Assembly (NCBI GenBank): GCA_903813345.2
Contig: CAIIXF020000012.1
Coordinates: 31,500,501-31,564,500, forward strand
Length of the DNA: 64,000 nt
Direction of reading: 5' to 3'
DNA from: Owenia fusiformis
Taxonomy: Eukaryota > Annelida > Polychaeta > Sabellida > Oweniidae
The notes beneath the pieces are model-generated. The model saw nothing but the letters and a program-made list of their open reading frames with translations. It ran no database searches and had not been told where the DNA came from. The position numbers and the translations under genes were made by a program. Below, one piece after another: positions 43,860 to 56,400 of the stretch; position 1 is the first letter of the stretch; the number at the start of each line of letters is the position of its first letter.

Positions 43860-45071
43860 ATGGACTCATAACACATTTTATATTAAAATTAATATACTTT
43901 TACATGATATGTAAGAAATGCATATACTCTAAATGTTAACAATTAGTTACTGCAATAAGAATCTTTATAAACGAGATATGTTTCACATTTTTCAATATAT
44001 TGCTTATCATTATGTTCACGTTCACGCCCAGTCATCGCTAGGTTCGTTCAGTACATATACTAGCCCCGGGAATTGAATCAACCCTTTGTCCATAGTATAT
44101 TGTACTATAGAACCAGATGAACGAACAAACGCATGTACATTTAGAGTAACACAGAGCTTCAATAGGGAGGTAAGACTACGCGTTTTAAGAGAATTCGTAC
44201 ATTGACGTGTAGAATCATTGTCGGGACTAGTTTTCACATTCGTAGTATTTATGACTAAAACCAATCAGTTTGCACAGGTAAAATTTAGATCCCCTGTACT
44301 GATCTCACTGATATTAAATCATCCTCTGATCTAATATATTTTAGTGTCCAGTTAACATGCATGGCAAACAACGTGACTTCAAACAGATATGTACGAAAGA
44401 TGATCCAATTATATTGAATAAATAATACAAAATTAGATTTAACGTCTGGTTTATGATTTGACGAGACACGCTTATATTAATCAAACATTTATGGGCTGTT
44501 AGCTAGTGTGGTGCTATAATTTAATTATATACACTCATTTTTGACATTGACCGTGTCCTTCGGTTCGTAACGAAGACTGGCATTGACAGTGGTTTCATTG
44601 TCAATGCCACACGAATGACGCATGCGCAGTTTTATTATACAATCTCTAGCCATATTTGGCAACAAAGAACAAGATTGAGCATATGCAAGGGATCATATCA
44701 AAGTACTCCCTATTACAAAGTTAATTTTAGTTTGGAATAATTTGGGGTTAAAAAGCTAGTCACAGAAACGCTATCTTTCTAGGTTCATACAAAGCTAAAA
44801 AGCATATAGAGGATCAAGGAGGGATTAAGATTTCGCTTGATTCTTGGTACCAACTAATGGGACATGTGAGCTTATTCGTAACAGTGTTGGCGCAAACTGG
44901 ACGAGGGATAGATTTGGAAAATTGTCAAGCCTTTGTCTGAAAATAAATCCAGAATTTAATCATTTTTGGCCAGTGTGGCTATGAAATATTTGGCACCATT
45001 TCCAGGACACTTCAATGCGGAACTACATAATTTCATACAGAGACAATCACGTGTTGATCTATTCTATGTTA

Positions 45072-48000
45072 CTAAAATCGAAATAACAAGTTGAAGAGAG
45101 CACTGACGAAAATACTTGTTAAGCAAGCTAAAAGCAGAACGTAACTAGTTGCACTATCACTCTTCTTGGTCGAAACTAAGGGACTGTTTTCAAATTGGCG
45201 GCATTGTTTTCTGATTAGAGTTTCATGCCTAGTGTCCATATGTTGCTGCTCTAGTGTAGAGTACGTTTCAAGTTCCATAGCTGTAGCCATCTTTGAAGCA
45301 CGAATCAATTTCATTAAATCTCTACATTGTCGCTCTTCCGTTGTTTTTCCTCTAAATGCAGGGGGTAAAACCATTTGTTTAAACAGCGGCGGAGTGATTT
45401 TCGTAAAGTCACGTTTGACAAATGACATCTGGGTTTTGGCAATCGGTATGGGTTTTTGCCGTGTGTTGAAACTGTCACGTATATTTTGAAAAGCGTTCAT
45501 AACCGTTTCTTTTGCAGTCTCGAATTTGGCCCCGGGTCCACAGAGCCGGTATTGCGCAGGGACGCAAGGACCCGCCCAGCACCGAAACGCAAACATCGGA
45601 TCTTCTAGAAACATCCTTTTGAGGTCGGGTTTACATCCAATCTCGTTTGCGATCTCATCCATGTATTTAATCCAAAAAGTCTAAAAAAAAGTTTAAGAAA
45701 CATTCAGTTGTCACCTAAACCACAATAGGTTACATGTTACCATGGTAAACAGTTAAAGTGTGCAAGTAGAAAAAGGCACATATTAAAATTAAAGTCACTA
45801 AAAAACGAACTTGTTTATAATTCATATCTTAAAGTCATTACTGAAGGGGAGGTACTTGATTCAGTGGTGGGACTACTTTTTCGTGCAGAAAGAACTACTT
45901 TTTTTGTATTGTTACACTTACTTGGAGAGTGTGCCTCTGTGAAGGGGTGTACTGAGAGGACATCGAACGCTTCTTCCTCACTATATCGTGGAACATGACT
46001 TCCATACTAGGTAAACTATTATCTCCTACAAAGCAAGATCATTTTTATTGGTTAATTTTTTTTATTTGCATAAAAATAAACTATGAAAATGATTACAATA
46101 ATTGTGGAGGGTCGAGGCTTTTAGCATCCCCCCCCCCCCTTGAACAAGATCGTTATAGTACTGGATATGCTGGAAACAAAATAATTATACTCTCGTATAA
46201 CTATTTTATTTTTTATACAAAACTGATTTTGTCAATTTTCTTTTCCGTGGTGCAAATCTCCAACCGGATAGATCGATTTCTGAAGTACTCTGTATACTAA
46301 AAGTGTTTAACTGCTGAAACTAGTTTAAGATGCAATGACGTTTACACTTTTGTTTTCGGACAGATTTACATAAATTAACCTCATATTGTTGTGTACTATA
46401 GCATGAGATTTATGTCTTTGTTTATAACTCTCCCCTCTAAATGTGTGTTAATCGGTGACATTATTCTTATTAGTCTATTTACCGAAAAGGTTTTTTTTAG
46501 AATAAGGGACCATGTTTTTTTAAGAATAAGGGACCATGCTTTTACCAATGAGAACCAGCGGGACTTTTATCACTTGGACAATCGTTACTTTGGTTGATGT
46601 CTCTCGTAATGATTGTCCCCATTTCCCACATTCCACCATCCTTGTTTTTAAAGTCATGATAATCACAGCTAAGTTTAAGTGATCTTATATAGGCGACCAG
46701 GAACAGTTGGAATTACATCAAAGAGGGACTTTTTTCTCTGCGGATTATTGTTTTTGTAACAGTGATAAGTCTTACTCATACCTTTTATAATTCGCGTCAC
46801 CCATCTAGATTGTATCTCTGCGATTGGCATAGCTGCCCCTATAGCCTGCACCAATCCAATGATCCCTAACGTTGGATGTTTCAGATGTGGTGGGAAGACG
46901 TATTTATAAAGAGATGTTTCATTTCTTTCGACCTTCAAAACTTTTTCATCAATAAATCGAAATTCGTAGTGATACCCAGTTGCCATGACAACAACATCAG
47001 CCTCGATCTCAGTGCCATCTTCAAAAACGACACTGTTCTCGGTAAAGTGGTCTATGTTCGGCCTGATTCGGACTTTTCCGGACACTATCCGGTGTGGGAG
47101 CTCGTCGTTTATTGTCGGATGCGCTTGGAGGGCTCTGCAACAGAATCATTTACTTATATACATTCGTACGTGCTTATTATTAAAAACAAGATTTTGACAT
47201 GTAGTCTAATGGCCAACTTGCATTTGATGTATGCCCAGAAAACGCTCGACCTCTACTCGTTCTTTGATGGAACACGTGCATTATCTCACAAATTAACTCT
47301 AGCTTGAATAGACTACGGTCTTAACCTAATGTATAAAATAACTAACATACCCGTGATTTGGTTTCACACCGTACATCTCATGACTGAATTTAAACTGCGC
47401 CATCTTTTCTACCATCCATTCTAGTGACTGCATTGGCATTGAGAACATCGCCCTGCTGTTAGCCAACATGTCTGCGGGATACCCAAGTGGACCCATCCTA
47501 CTAATTACCCAAGCCCCGCGTCTCGTGCTGACGTAAGTCTCGTCGGCCACGTGACTTGCATCAACGGCAATATCAACTGCCGAATTACCCATTCCTGCAA
47601 AGAATATATTGGAATATGAGTACAAGGCATGAATATGACGAAATGTCAACAGCATTTTTTGAAAATTATGAGAATTTGTTGCAGACACCGAACCCCGAAC
47701 GCCGACCGCCAAACGCCACCCACAAAACAATTGGTGAATATAACAATATGTCACCACTTCTGTTGGTGACATAGTCACTCTGATTGTGCGTTATGTATTA
47801 TGATAAATCCCATTTCTTCCTGTCAGATTAACATTTATGAAACCTTTTCCTTAAAAAGATCAGTTGAAGCAAAACATATTTCGGAGCTGGTGCGGCTGTT
47901 TATTGCGCTGGTCGTTTATTCGGAAGATGGACTGGTTTATGTTAAACAAGGATTGGTAAAAATGCAAATTTTAGAGAGTCCAATAAATTACAGTAAGCAT

Positions 48001-51000
48001 TTGAAAGATTTGTTGAGATGCATTTCGAAACTCGTATTTAAAACCTTATAACGTTATGTACTCAAATGTTCTTTTTGAACCTTGCATAATTAAATTGGCA
48101 TGTCACCATTTGTATCGTAATGGGACATAATTATAACAATTGTTGCACTGAAGTGGTTAGATGGTTAACATTCTCGACCTTTCATATCTAACATTACTTT
48201 GAATTAATTGATTTGAAAGTTGAAAGGAATACATTGTTAATCGGATACTCCATGACATTCAAAGTTTGTCCGGATTTGACCACCATCTTGGATGCAATTT
48301 TGTGGTATGGAACCTTGACCTCAAATGACCATGAAAAGAATAAAGAGGACACAGTTTCTTGACATACGTAATTTCTGTAAAAGGAAGTTATATTATCTTA
48401 GAACTCACGTGTATATCAAGTGTTATAAGTCATGTGTTTTAGGGAAAGTGTCATACCTTTGGATTTTCTAAAGCTGTAGGTAAGGCATTTTTAATAACAC
48501 TTGCCTCCCCCCCCCTCCACCGCCTTGATCAATATTCAGACCTGCCCATTTATATCTTCTCTAGAAAGACACCCTCCCATTTTCTTCTATAGCCTAGTAG
48601 ATTAGAGATACTACGTCAGAGTATTGAGCTATCATGCCTTTGTTCAACATTACAGAATTACAAAGAAAGTGTATCATCACTGGCAAATTTTGAAGAAAAT
48701 GGACCTCAAATTTTCAAAACTTGGGCCCACTTTTTGGATTTAGGGGCCAAAAGATTGTTTCCGCGTCCTTGTTGGTTCCCAGGTCCGCCCATGATCATCA
48801 TGTAAAATACCATTTTCTAAATTGACATTCCTTTACCATGTCCTCATTTATATCAGTGACGTCCTATCGGGGCTTAACCTTATGAGGAATTTCAAATTTT
48901 CTTTATTGTAACCACAATATCAAAAGACGATTTAACCCTAAATTAAATAAATTAAATTATCTCAGTCGTATCAATATTACGCATGCGTTTCGCAATTTTG
49001 ATCTCTCATGTAGCAGTTCGTTCAGTGCATTTCTCGCAACAAAAGGTATTGCTGATGTGCAATAACGCAAATGCGAGTAGGTAGTTACCAGTTTCACCAC
49101 CAGGTGGCTCGTTCGGGTCAGATAGCATGGCGGGTATAGTAGAAAGTTCCCTTTAACTTAAATTACATCTATTTGCGTGGTTCAATTTTCATATAGTCCT
49201 TATGTATCGAATAGCTATGCAAATTAAAGTATGCCCAGTAAAAGAAAATGTTATATGTCCAATACAAGAAAAAATATTTCACTTTTTGTGATTTTGTAAT
49301 ATGGGGTCTATGGGAAATCAACCCGAACTAGAAGTCACATTTTCAAAAAAGATTAAAATTTCAAAGTTGATAAACAATTTTCGAAACCATATTTCTAGAT
49401 GTACCTTTACATGTAGATTTCAAACATGCCATCACTTTAACTGAATTTTGTATATTTATGACGTAAATCAAGATCATTTCTACTCGCATCTAGTCTATTG
49501 CATTGATTGAATTGCCCGGGGATTAAATGTCAGAATTCAACGTGTAAGGTCACATAATTTACATATTTTACAAATCGCGGAAGTACAAAACCACAATTTG
49601 TGCTGATAGATAAGTTTGTCAACCTCACTCTGTAAAATGTTAACGCGTAACCGCAATGTGACGGAGTTTGTGACTGAAAATTGCAAGTACATGGAGGGCA
49701 TTGGATACTTGTTTTAAGGTCATCTTCTCATTTCATTTATATTCAATGAATGTAGAGGGATTTCGAAATAATGTTTTATCTCGATTAATATCGTATGAAT
49801 CACTCCAGACATCATTTACTTTAGAACGTCCCATTGTGAATGTTGAATTAAATGTTGAATTAAACGCTCATGCGCTGTTACCCCACTTTGTTCCTTACTC
49901 GCTCTGTAGCTTCTCGAGTCTAAATGCATGCACTGTGCAAAACCGGGTGGATCCGTAAGCGTCTTCTGCTGTTAACTCCCGCCCATTATGGAAACCATAA
50001 TGAGACACAATGCATGCAAAGAGAACAAGCTAGAGTGGTAGAAACAAATGTATATCCACTTGAAAATACTCTAAAATACTTTTAACGGGTGTTCTTAATG
50101 TCATTTAATTTTATTCAAATATTAGTTTCCTTCCGAATTTGAAACAAAGATGTTCATCAAACAGTACATGCCCCTTTAATTTCCAGCAAAATGTTGTCAA
50201 CATTTTTTAGATGTGCACATTTGGATCAAGATTCCGTAATATAGACTAAATATTTGAATGTTTTTGTGTCAGTCTGTTCTTTGGTGCTTTACACTAGTAC
50301 AATTTAATCCATCAGTCTAGCATCGGCATGGATACACCCCCTTAATAAGTTTGGAAAATGTGAGTTCTGAATAGATAGTGTGTCAAAGCCTGATTTTGTT
50401 TAAATCATAATTGTGTACCTTAAATATAAAGGTTCTGAAAGTTTTTACAAATATTGTTGAATTTTTTAAAATCGCAGGAATAAACAGGCTTTAGCACACA
50501 CGTGGTCAGAATGGGGAATCCAGTTTGCAAGCTTTTTTGAGGGGGTGTTATTTAATGACACGGTGTCTTGATGTCATCTTCACACTTAAAATATTGTTTT
50601 TCAATACCAGTGGGGTCGTTGAATGCGTTTTGCCTTTGCTCATATGTCAAAATATACTCTTCCCTTATCTAACCATTAAGTCGAAAGAAATCTTACAATT
50701 AAAGTGATTTGTTATTGTCATTTGATTATGTGACAAAAATAGACATACATGTACATGACAATGGTATTTGTTTGGGTGTGCATAAGTACATTTAAGTATT
50801 TTGTGAAGTAATTTTGGACACCACAAATTTTTTATACTATGTGTAATCTGTATTTGAAGTTTTTTAGAATTTGTTATCAATATAAGTTTTTGTAATTCAT
50901 AACATTATTTTGGTTGATTGTACTTAATATTAGCTGTAGATCATAATGTTTATTTAAGGACTTGAATGAGCTTAACAAACAATTGAAATCATGAATTTTC

Positions 51001-54000
51001 AAACTATGGTCATAATAAACGTTTGCTACTACCAAATGAATATATAATCAACCCTTTACAAGTGATTTGTCAAAATCCCAACGATAATTATACATTTTCA
51101 AGTGATTACGAACTCAAGTTTTTTATATCTAGCTAGGTCGGAATGACATTTGGAGATTTGCCTATTTTGCCATGCCATTAAATGTTACCTAGTTTTACTT
51201 AACCAAATTGTCAAATATTGTCTGGTCATTTTTGTATCTCTTTCGAGAGATCGTGCGTAAGATAAGTGCTGTGGCCATAGCATAAGTATAAGTAATGAAC
51301 AAAAAAGCAAATACTTAAGACGAGAAATGCTTTGAGTATAAAAACCGTCCTTGAATCGAACGCAGTTCTTAAAGAGGCACTGTCCGGCCGTTACGGAGAT
51401 AATTTTTGTACGTGACGATATTTCGACTCGAGTATATATATTTTTTATACAACATTCACATGCGCGATAATATAAGTCAAGTTTGTTGTATCTAATATTT
51501 AAGTAAAATTTGATTTGGGAAATCATGTACAATTCTTAATTGACTATTAAAATGCGATCCCTAAAATAAGCTAATTCAAGCAAAAGTAGGCGAGGCATTT
51601 AAATAGATGAGACAAAACTGAAAGCCAAGAGGATACTAAACTGCATAAAGGGACATTATTGCCATATTTTTGGTCGAAAAAACGACTGTGGGAGTGTCTC
51701 ATCTCGTTCGATAAATGCAAAACTGCGAAATTTCACAATCTACATGTAATTCAAGTCTGGGATTTTGCCATCAACAGTGTGAACACGCGCGTTGTACATT
51801 GACCATATTACTATATATTATTCACAAATAATTATATAAAAGGATTATATTATGCAAAGTTGACTTTATTTAGTAATATTACAGAGATATGGCTAGACAG
51901 TCAACGGGAACAGTGGGTATAAACGTACAACCGTGTGAAATTGCACGAAGTTATTGCTTGGGATATTTCGGTATTTGGGGGGGGGTGTAATAAGTAAATA
52001 TATCATTCTAATGAGGGACTATGCCATCTTCCAAAAAGTTGCAAATTTATTTGTTTCACGAATCGTTAATATCAATTCTATTAAGCAATAATATAGCCAT
52101 GTAGGAGTTGCGATGAAAAAGAAAGAACCACAGACGACATTATCAATAATATCGTAAAAAACACTCAGATTTACCGGTATGAAAGAAATTATGGTTCCCT
52201 GGGGATTATGGTCCCCTTTCTAAACGGCCCTTACTGGCCCTGATTGTGTATAAGATAATAAGGGAAAGAGTTGTATTTAGGTCACCATATAAATCAATGA
52301 AGAGTAGGACCATAATTTGATAGGACTTCCTACCCTTTTACACCGGTATCTAAGGAAAGAACATGAGCTATGGATACCTGCCCCCATACCACAAGGAATA
52401 CCATTTTTAATAGTTTGAATTTAAAGCTTCAAAATGAGTACTGGCTCTGCCCCTCGGGGTACATTTTGAATAGTATTTCTATTTTTGGTGAAACAACGTA
52501 CTGACCCCAGCAAGATCTTTCCATTTAATTAAGGTGAGTATAAAATGTAAAAATGTATTATTCCATAATACTACTGTTTTCCCAGGGAAATATGAAGGAA
52601 TGAAAATTGTATTGAATCGTATTACATGAAAAAATCGTATTGTCCCCGGGAAAAATCGTATTAGAGCGTATTACATGAAAAAATCGTATTGTCCCCGGGA
52701 AAAAAATCGTATTGGAGCATATTAACCTATTTTCGGTTTCCCGGTTATTTTTTCCCGTTTTTGCATTATCCAAATGTAGCATTTTAGAGGGGTGTATTAT
52801 GGAATAAATAGGTTATTTCTGGTCGGGATTGAATATGGGTTTTATTCCTCGGAAAATATGATATTGACCTTGGGTTATATGATATTGACACTCGGTCGCT
52901 GCGCTCCCTCGGTCAATATCATATTACCCTTCGGTCAATATCATATTGTCCCTCGGAATAAAACCCATATTCAATCCCTCCCAGTAAATAACCTATATTT
53001 ATTTACTACAGAGACGCAGCAGAAAAATCTGCCGGGGGACTGCTCTTGACCATCATTAAAAAGACCAGCTCGAAAGAATAACAAGCCACCCTTTCATATA
53101 CAAAATTCCCACGACCACTAAGAGAAGGTGTCAAAGAGCACATGACCTTAACTTGTGTACACAATAAATACGCGTTACCATGACACTGACGGGCCCGCAC
53201 GACAAGGGCTGCGGTTAACCATGAAATGGTCAGAATTTTTTCTCAGCTACCTCGTTGGTTTCAATTACAACATGTGCTCACAAAGAATGTATATAGAATA
53301 ACAGTACGTGTAGTGCATTCCTCCATCTAACAATTATTTTCAAAAAACGATGCAATTAACAAAGATAGTCAGAAGAACGATATCGTTCATTCCTCCATTA
53401 TCAATTCTCTTCAAAATAACAATGCAAGTAAATAATTTTTATTAAGGCTTAACTGAAAGCGTGCTTTTTCCCACTCAATTCTGGTTCAAATTATATGATT
53501 CAATTATTTGAAATAGACAAATGAATTCGGTGTTGAACATTGAACTTAAGAAACCAGCCAGTCTACTGTACATTGATCGATCTGTAAGGAACGTAACAAG
53601 ACCATCCTGTGGTCTGACAGAGCGACCAAAATCGGTTTTTGCGGTAAATCGCACATCAGTAAAATAAGGACTACCTACCTATAATTAGAACTTTTTTGTC
53701 GGTAAAGATATCTGGTGTTTTGTATTGTTGGGAATGGATAACGTGTCCTCGAAACCGCCCGATCCCTGGGAAATGCGGTCGATGGGGTATACAATGGTGT
53801 CCACTGCAAACCATCACTCCGTCATATTCCTCCGTCTTGGATTCGAACTCCGCCGCGTCTGAATTCCGTGTTGTTACCTTCCAGCGACCAGTTGCTTTGA
53901 AATCGTCAGCGGGACGCACGGAATCAACGGTGCGATTAAAGTTGATATACGGCAAGAGCTGGAACTTTTCCGCGTACATTTTGAAATATTCTAAGACATA

Positions 54001-54261
54001 ATTATGGGGCATGTTTGCCGGGAAGTAAGCTGGGACGGGAAAGTCACTAAAAGCCATCATTTCTTTACTTGTATTGATCGTACAAGATTTGTAAACACTC
54101 GCGTGGTCTGGCGTGGTTTCGCTTGTGTAGTTCCATAGTCCCCCAATGCTTCCATCCCTTTCGAAACATACTGGTTTGAGTCCTTCATCCAAGCAGGCCT
54201 TTATCGCTGCAAGTCCGCTTGCCCCTGCACCGATGATTGCCACTCTTTTACTGTCACTCAT
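45072..54261 (-). CDS. FMO: flavin-containing monooxygenase (FMO), 5 coding exons
   Basis: Exons 54261-53679, 47594-47351, 47134-46782, 46025-45922 and 45680-45072 join in frame (630 residues). FMO uses FAD, NADPH and oxygen to oxygenate soft nucleophiles such as amines and sulfides, normally at the endoplasmic reticulum. Visible signatures are the FAD-binding VAIIGAGASGL at the N-terminus, then FERDGSIGGLW and the FMO motif FRGHVIHSQQYK (FxGxxxHSxxYK). The NADPH-binding GMGNSAVD is completed across the exon 1/2 junction, and VVMATGY lies in exon 3. The small fourth exon encodes LPSMEVMFHDI...QRHTLQ, which fills the gap conserved in animal FMOs. The C-terminus is about 95 residues longer than the ~535 usual in vertebrates, with a charged middle and a terminal membrane anchor (SYVLLLACLTSIFVSALF). 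Intron 1 is about 6.1 kb and contains repeats. A possible minus-strand ATTAAA lies ~110 bp past the stop. Confidence 0.93.
47655..47775. repeat. interspersed element, GCCGACCGCCAAACGCC copy
   Basis: Contains GAATTTGTTGCAGACACCGA, CCCCGAACGCCGACCGCCAA and GAATATAACAATATGTCACC, CACTTCTGTTGGTGAC. Shares its frame with 32095-32210 and 56220-56400. It lies at the start of FMO intron 1, upstream of exon 2. Confidence 0.6.
49061..49500 (-). mobile_element. CTACTCGCAT-family MITE, copy 2 (reverse)
   Basis: Starts AATAACGCAAATGCGAGTAG, then GTAGTTACCAGTTTCACCAC, CAGGTGGCTCGTTCGGGTC; ends ATCATTTCTACTCGCATCTA. Compared with 28748-29184 it is in opposite orientation, with the interior words (GGTCTATGGGAAATCAACCC, TAGAAGTCACATTTTC) clearly homologous. 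Confidence 0.8.
50333..50550. mobile_element. TACACTCCCC-family MITE, diverged copy
   Basis: Left end TACACCCCCTTAATAAGTTT plus GG; right end GTTTGCAAGCTTTTTTGAGG plus GGGTGTTA. About 218 bp, AT-rich interior, no frame. Differences at the ends show it is an older copy than 42961-43183. Confidence 0.65.
52173..52348. mobile_element. ACCGGTGTAAAAGGGT-family MITE, copy 2 (reverse)
   Basis: Starts ACCGGTATGAAAGAAATTAT and ends ACCCTTTTACACCGGT. The interior CTGGGGATTATGGTCCCCTT, GGCCCTTACTGGCCCTGATT and GAGTAGGACCATAATTTGAT matches the inverted copy at 42222-42394. About 176 bp. Confidence 0.8.
52612..52725. repeat. ~49-bp direct repeat, about 2.3 copies
   Basis: The unit CGTATTACATGAAAAAATCG, TATTGTCCCCGGGAAAAATC, GTATTAGAG occurs twice with a partial third. 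It lies directly upstream of the hairpin at 52800. Confidence 0.75.
52800..53000. repeat. long hairpin, ~200 bp
   Basis: ATAGGTTATTTCTGG, GGGATTGAATATGGGTTTTA and TTCCTCGGA on the left pair with TCCCTCGGAATAAAACCCAT, ATTCAATCCC and GTAAATAACCTAT on the right. Inside, ATGATATTGACC repeats in both orientations around a GC-rich loop (CGGTCGCTGCGCTCCCTCGG). Confidence 0.8.
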
Positions 54262-56219
54262 GATTGTCTAAACGTCGAATAGTGTTCCCTCTGTCTGGCA
54301 GATACCTTTTATACTACCCACTAGTTGCCAATATTTATTATGTCTGTTAGTTTTATCTGTATTTCTGAATTCGGTCCCAGACTACTGAATTCCTTTATTT
54401 GGATGTTGTATAGTCGTGCGATGTGTCTGAAGTGAGTATCTGCATGTTACCAAGTTTATTTTAAACTCTTACGGTTATCAAAATTGGTAGCTGAGCCAGC
54501 CAATTACTAAACGTCACGTTATATGTCAATGACTTCGCTCTGAATTCACGGGTTTTTCACGGCTTTGATTTTCTTTAAGATCAACGCGCTATCGTTCCAA
54601 AAAATATAATCCATCAAAAATGATTGCCAAGTTATTTCGAATCATTAACATCCAACAGGTATGGTCAGTTCTTTTCAAAGTTTATGAAGCGTGAATTGAC
54701 ATTGGATTCGGCAATGGACTTGCAGATGCTATCTTTGTATGTATAGATGTTAGGATGGTTCGCGATGGCATGGATTCAACTGCGCACATGTAGAGAACGT
54801 GCTGGCAATATAGTGACTGTTTCTGCTCCGTTCACTTATCCATGTTTCCAAATGTTCTGTAAGGATTTGTCAACAATGAAGAACTTTGTAAATATTTACG
54901 ATTTTTGCATTAATTAATGATTTTAAAAATGAGATGAAAGTTACTTCCTTGTTGACTCTAATTGATTACATTTTTCCTGGATTTGAAACAGTCGAGTTTC
55001 CTGCGTTGTGAAGATAATGTAGAACTTTGTAAATATTTACGATTTATAGAGATGAAAGTTGCATCCTTGTTGGTTTTTAATGGATTCACTTTTCCTGGGA
55101 TGCGTTCGAGAGATGTCGTGCTTCGAGAAACTACTGAGTTTCATGCCGTGCGGATATAATTCTAGGAGGAAACTATAGAAGGTTTCGATCTCTTGCATAC
55201 AAAATTACAAACAAAAATAAAAATAAAAGTTTTTGGAATACGCAAGAGATTTTTAAAGTTTAGTTCGTGTTTTAATAGGGTTAAACTGTTTTAGGAGTGA
55301 CGTGCATTGTATCATCCACGTATATTGTCTGATGCAATCCAAAACATCAAGAACCGTTACAATTGGCAATCGTCCATATAACAGAAGCAGTGAATAATCA
55401 GGCGACTGGTCCTAATTTAAGATATTGCTTCAAGACCCAAGATACTCTCACCACGAATATTAACCAATATAGGGTAACGCAAAATTATTTTTTCAAATTG
55501 GATTGACCATTTGTAGGCCTTTTTGGCGCATATTGCTACAACTGTTCATACATTCGATGATATCAGTCTCCAGTTATAATGTGCCATTTCCTTTTGGGTC
55601 ACGTTTATTTGGTAAGCTTTAATAAAATCAAAAGGTAAAAAAAACTATTGTGACTATGGAAGAAGAACTGAATAACAAAACACAAACAGGCTTTAAAATG
55701 CAAACAGACTGTCAGGGGATGCCAAATTGAGTACCTTTAAGAGATTAGTGCACTTTCAACAACTCATTGAATTGAAAAAATAGTCCCTTACATAAGACCG
55801 TACCTTTTATCAAATGATGTAATTTTTATAAATCAATAATGATAAATGGGTATCAAAAACTGAGAATAATTCACGAATCATTGGACGGTTTTAGATTTTA
55901 CCATTAAGATTGCTCTTTATATTCGGCTCTTCTTTTAAACGCATATTACAAGGACCAAAAACGTATTATCTCCTTTCAATTTTGAACACCCTGTAAGTAC
56001 TTTAAGAGCAAAAAGATGCGGTTTTGAAACCTACAACTTTACAATCGTAATTGAGGAATTTTGTTTGTCTAGGTGCCCTTCCAAATGGCAATTTGGTTAG
56101 AATAATAATGTACTAATCGTTACTGAATGGTCCAAGTATAGTCCTAATTCTAGGTCATGTGCATTTGGTTGGTTAAGGTAGAGGTGGACACATGATTGAT
56201 GATGAGATGTGTGATGTTA

Positions 56220-56400
56220 AATGCAAAGCATTAATATGCAAAATGACACCACCTGCTGCCATTTGTTACAGACGCCGACCGCCGAACACCGACCGCCGAA
56301 CACCGACCGCCGAACACCGACCGCCGAACACCAACCGCCGAACATTATAGTGCGCAAAAAGACGACTGTAACAATACTGTCACTACTTCTGGTGTTGATA
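56220..56400. repeat. interspersed element with GACCGCCGAACACC microsatellite
   Basis: Begins AATGCAAAGCATTAATATGC, AAAATGACACCACC...GCCATTTGTTACAGACGCC. Then the 14-bp unit GACCGCCGAACACC is repeated about four times from 56277, followed by ACAATACTGTCACTACTTCT and GGTGTTGATA. The flanks match elements at 32095 and 47655, where the microsatellite is absent or short, so the array expanded inside the element. Confidence 0.75.

Larger units (their letters stand above)
37919..45071. other. gene-free region between HCP and FMO genes
   Basis: No complete gene was found. It holds several repeats (listed separately). One spot looks exon-like: around 41030-41062, in locally CpG-richer sequence, an ATG in good context (AAAATGTATCCG) is followed 29 bp later by a GTAAGT donor, which could be a tiny first exon of an unrecognised gene. 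I could not find a partner exon, so it is not called. The short open frames elsewhere lack splice structure or recognisable domains. Confidence 0.45.
47776..53678. other. remainder of the large FMO intron 1, repeat-rich
   Basis: Within the 6.1-kb first intron of the FMO gene I see no other supported gene. It contains a CTACTCGCAT-family copy (49061-49500), a TACACCCCC MITE (50333-50550), an ACCGGT MITE (52173-52348), a 49-bp tandem repeat (52612-52725) and a hairpin (52800-53000). The short open frames are AT-rich and unremarkable. Confidence 0.55.

Noticed and set aside
56276-56345. Possible CRISPR-like array of short direct repeats
   Set aside because: The 14-bp units are contiguous without spacers; it is a microsatellite inside an interspersed element.
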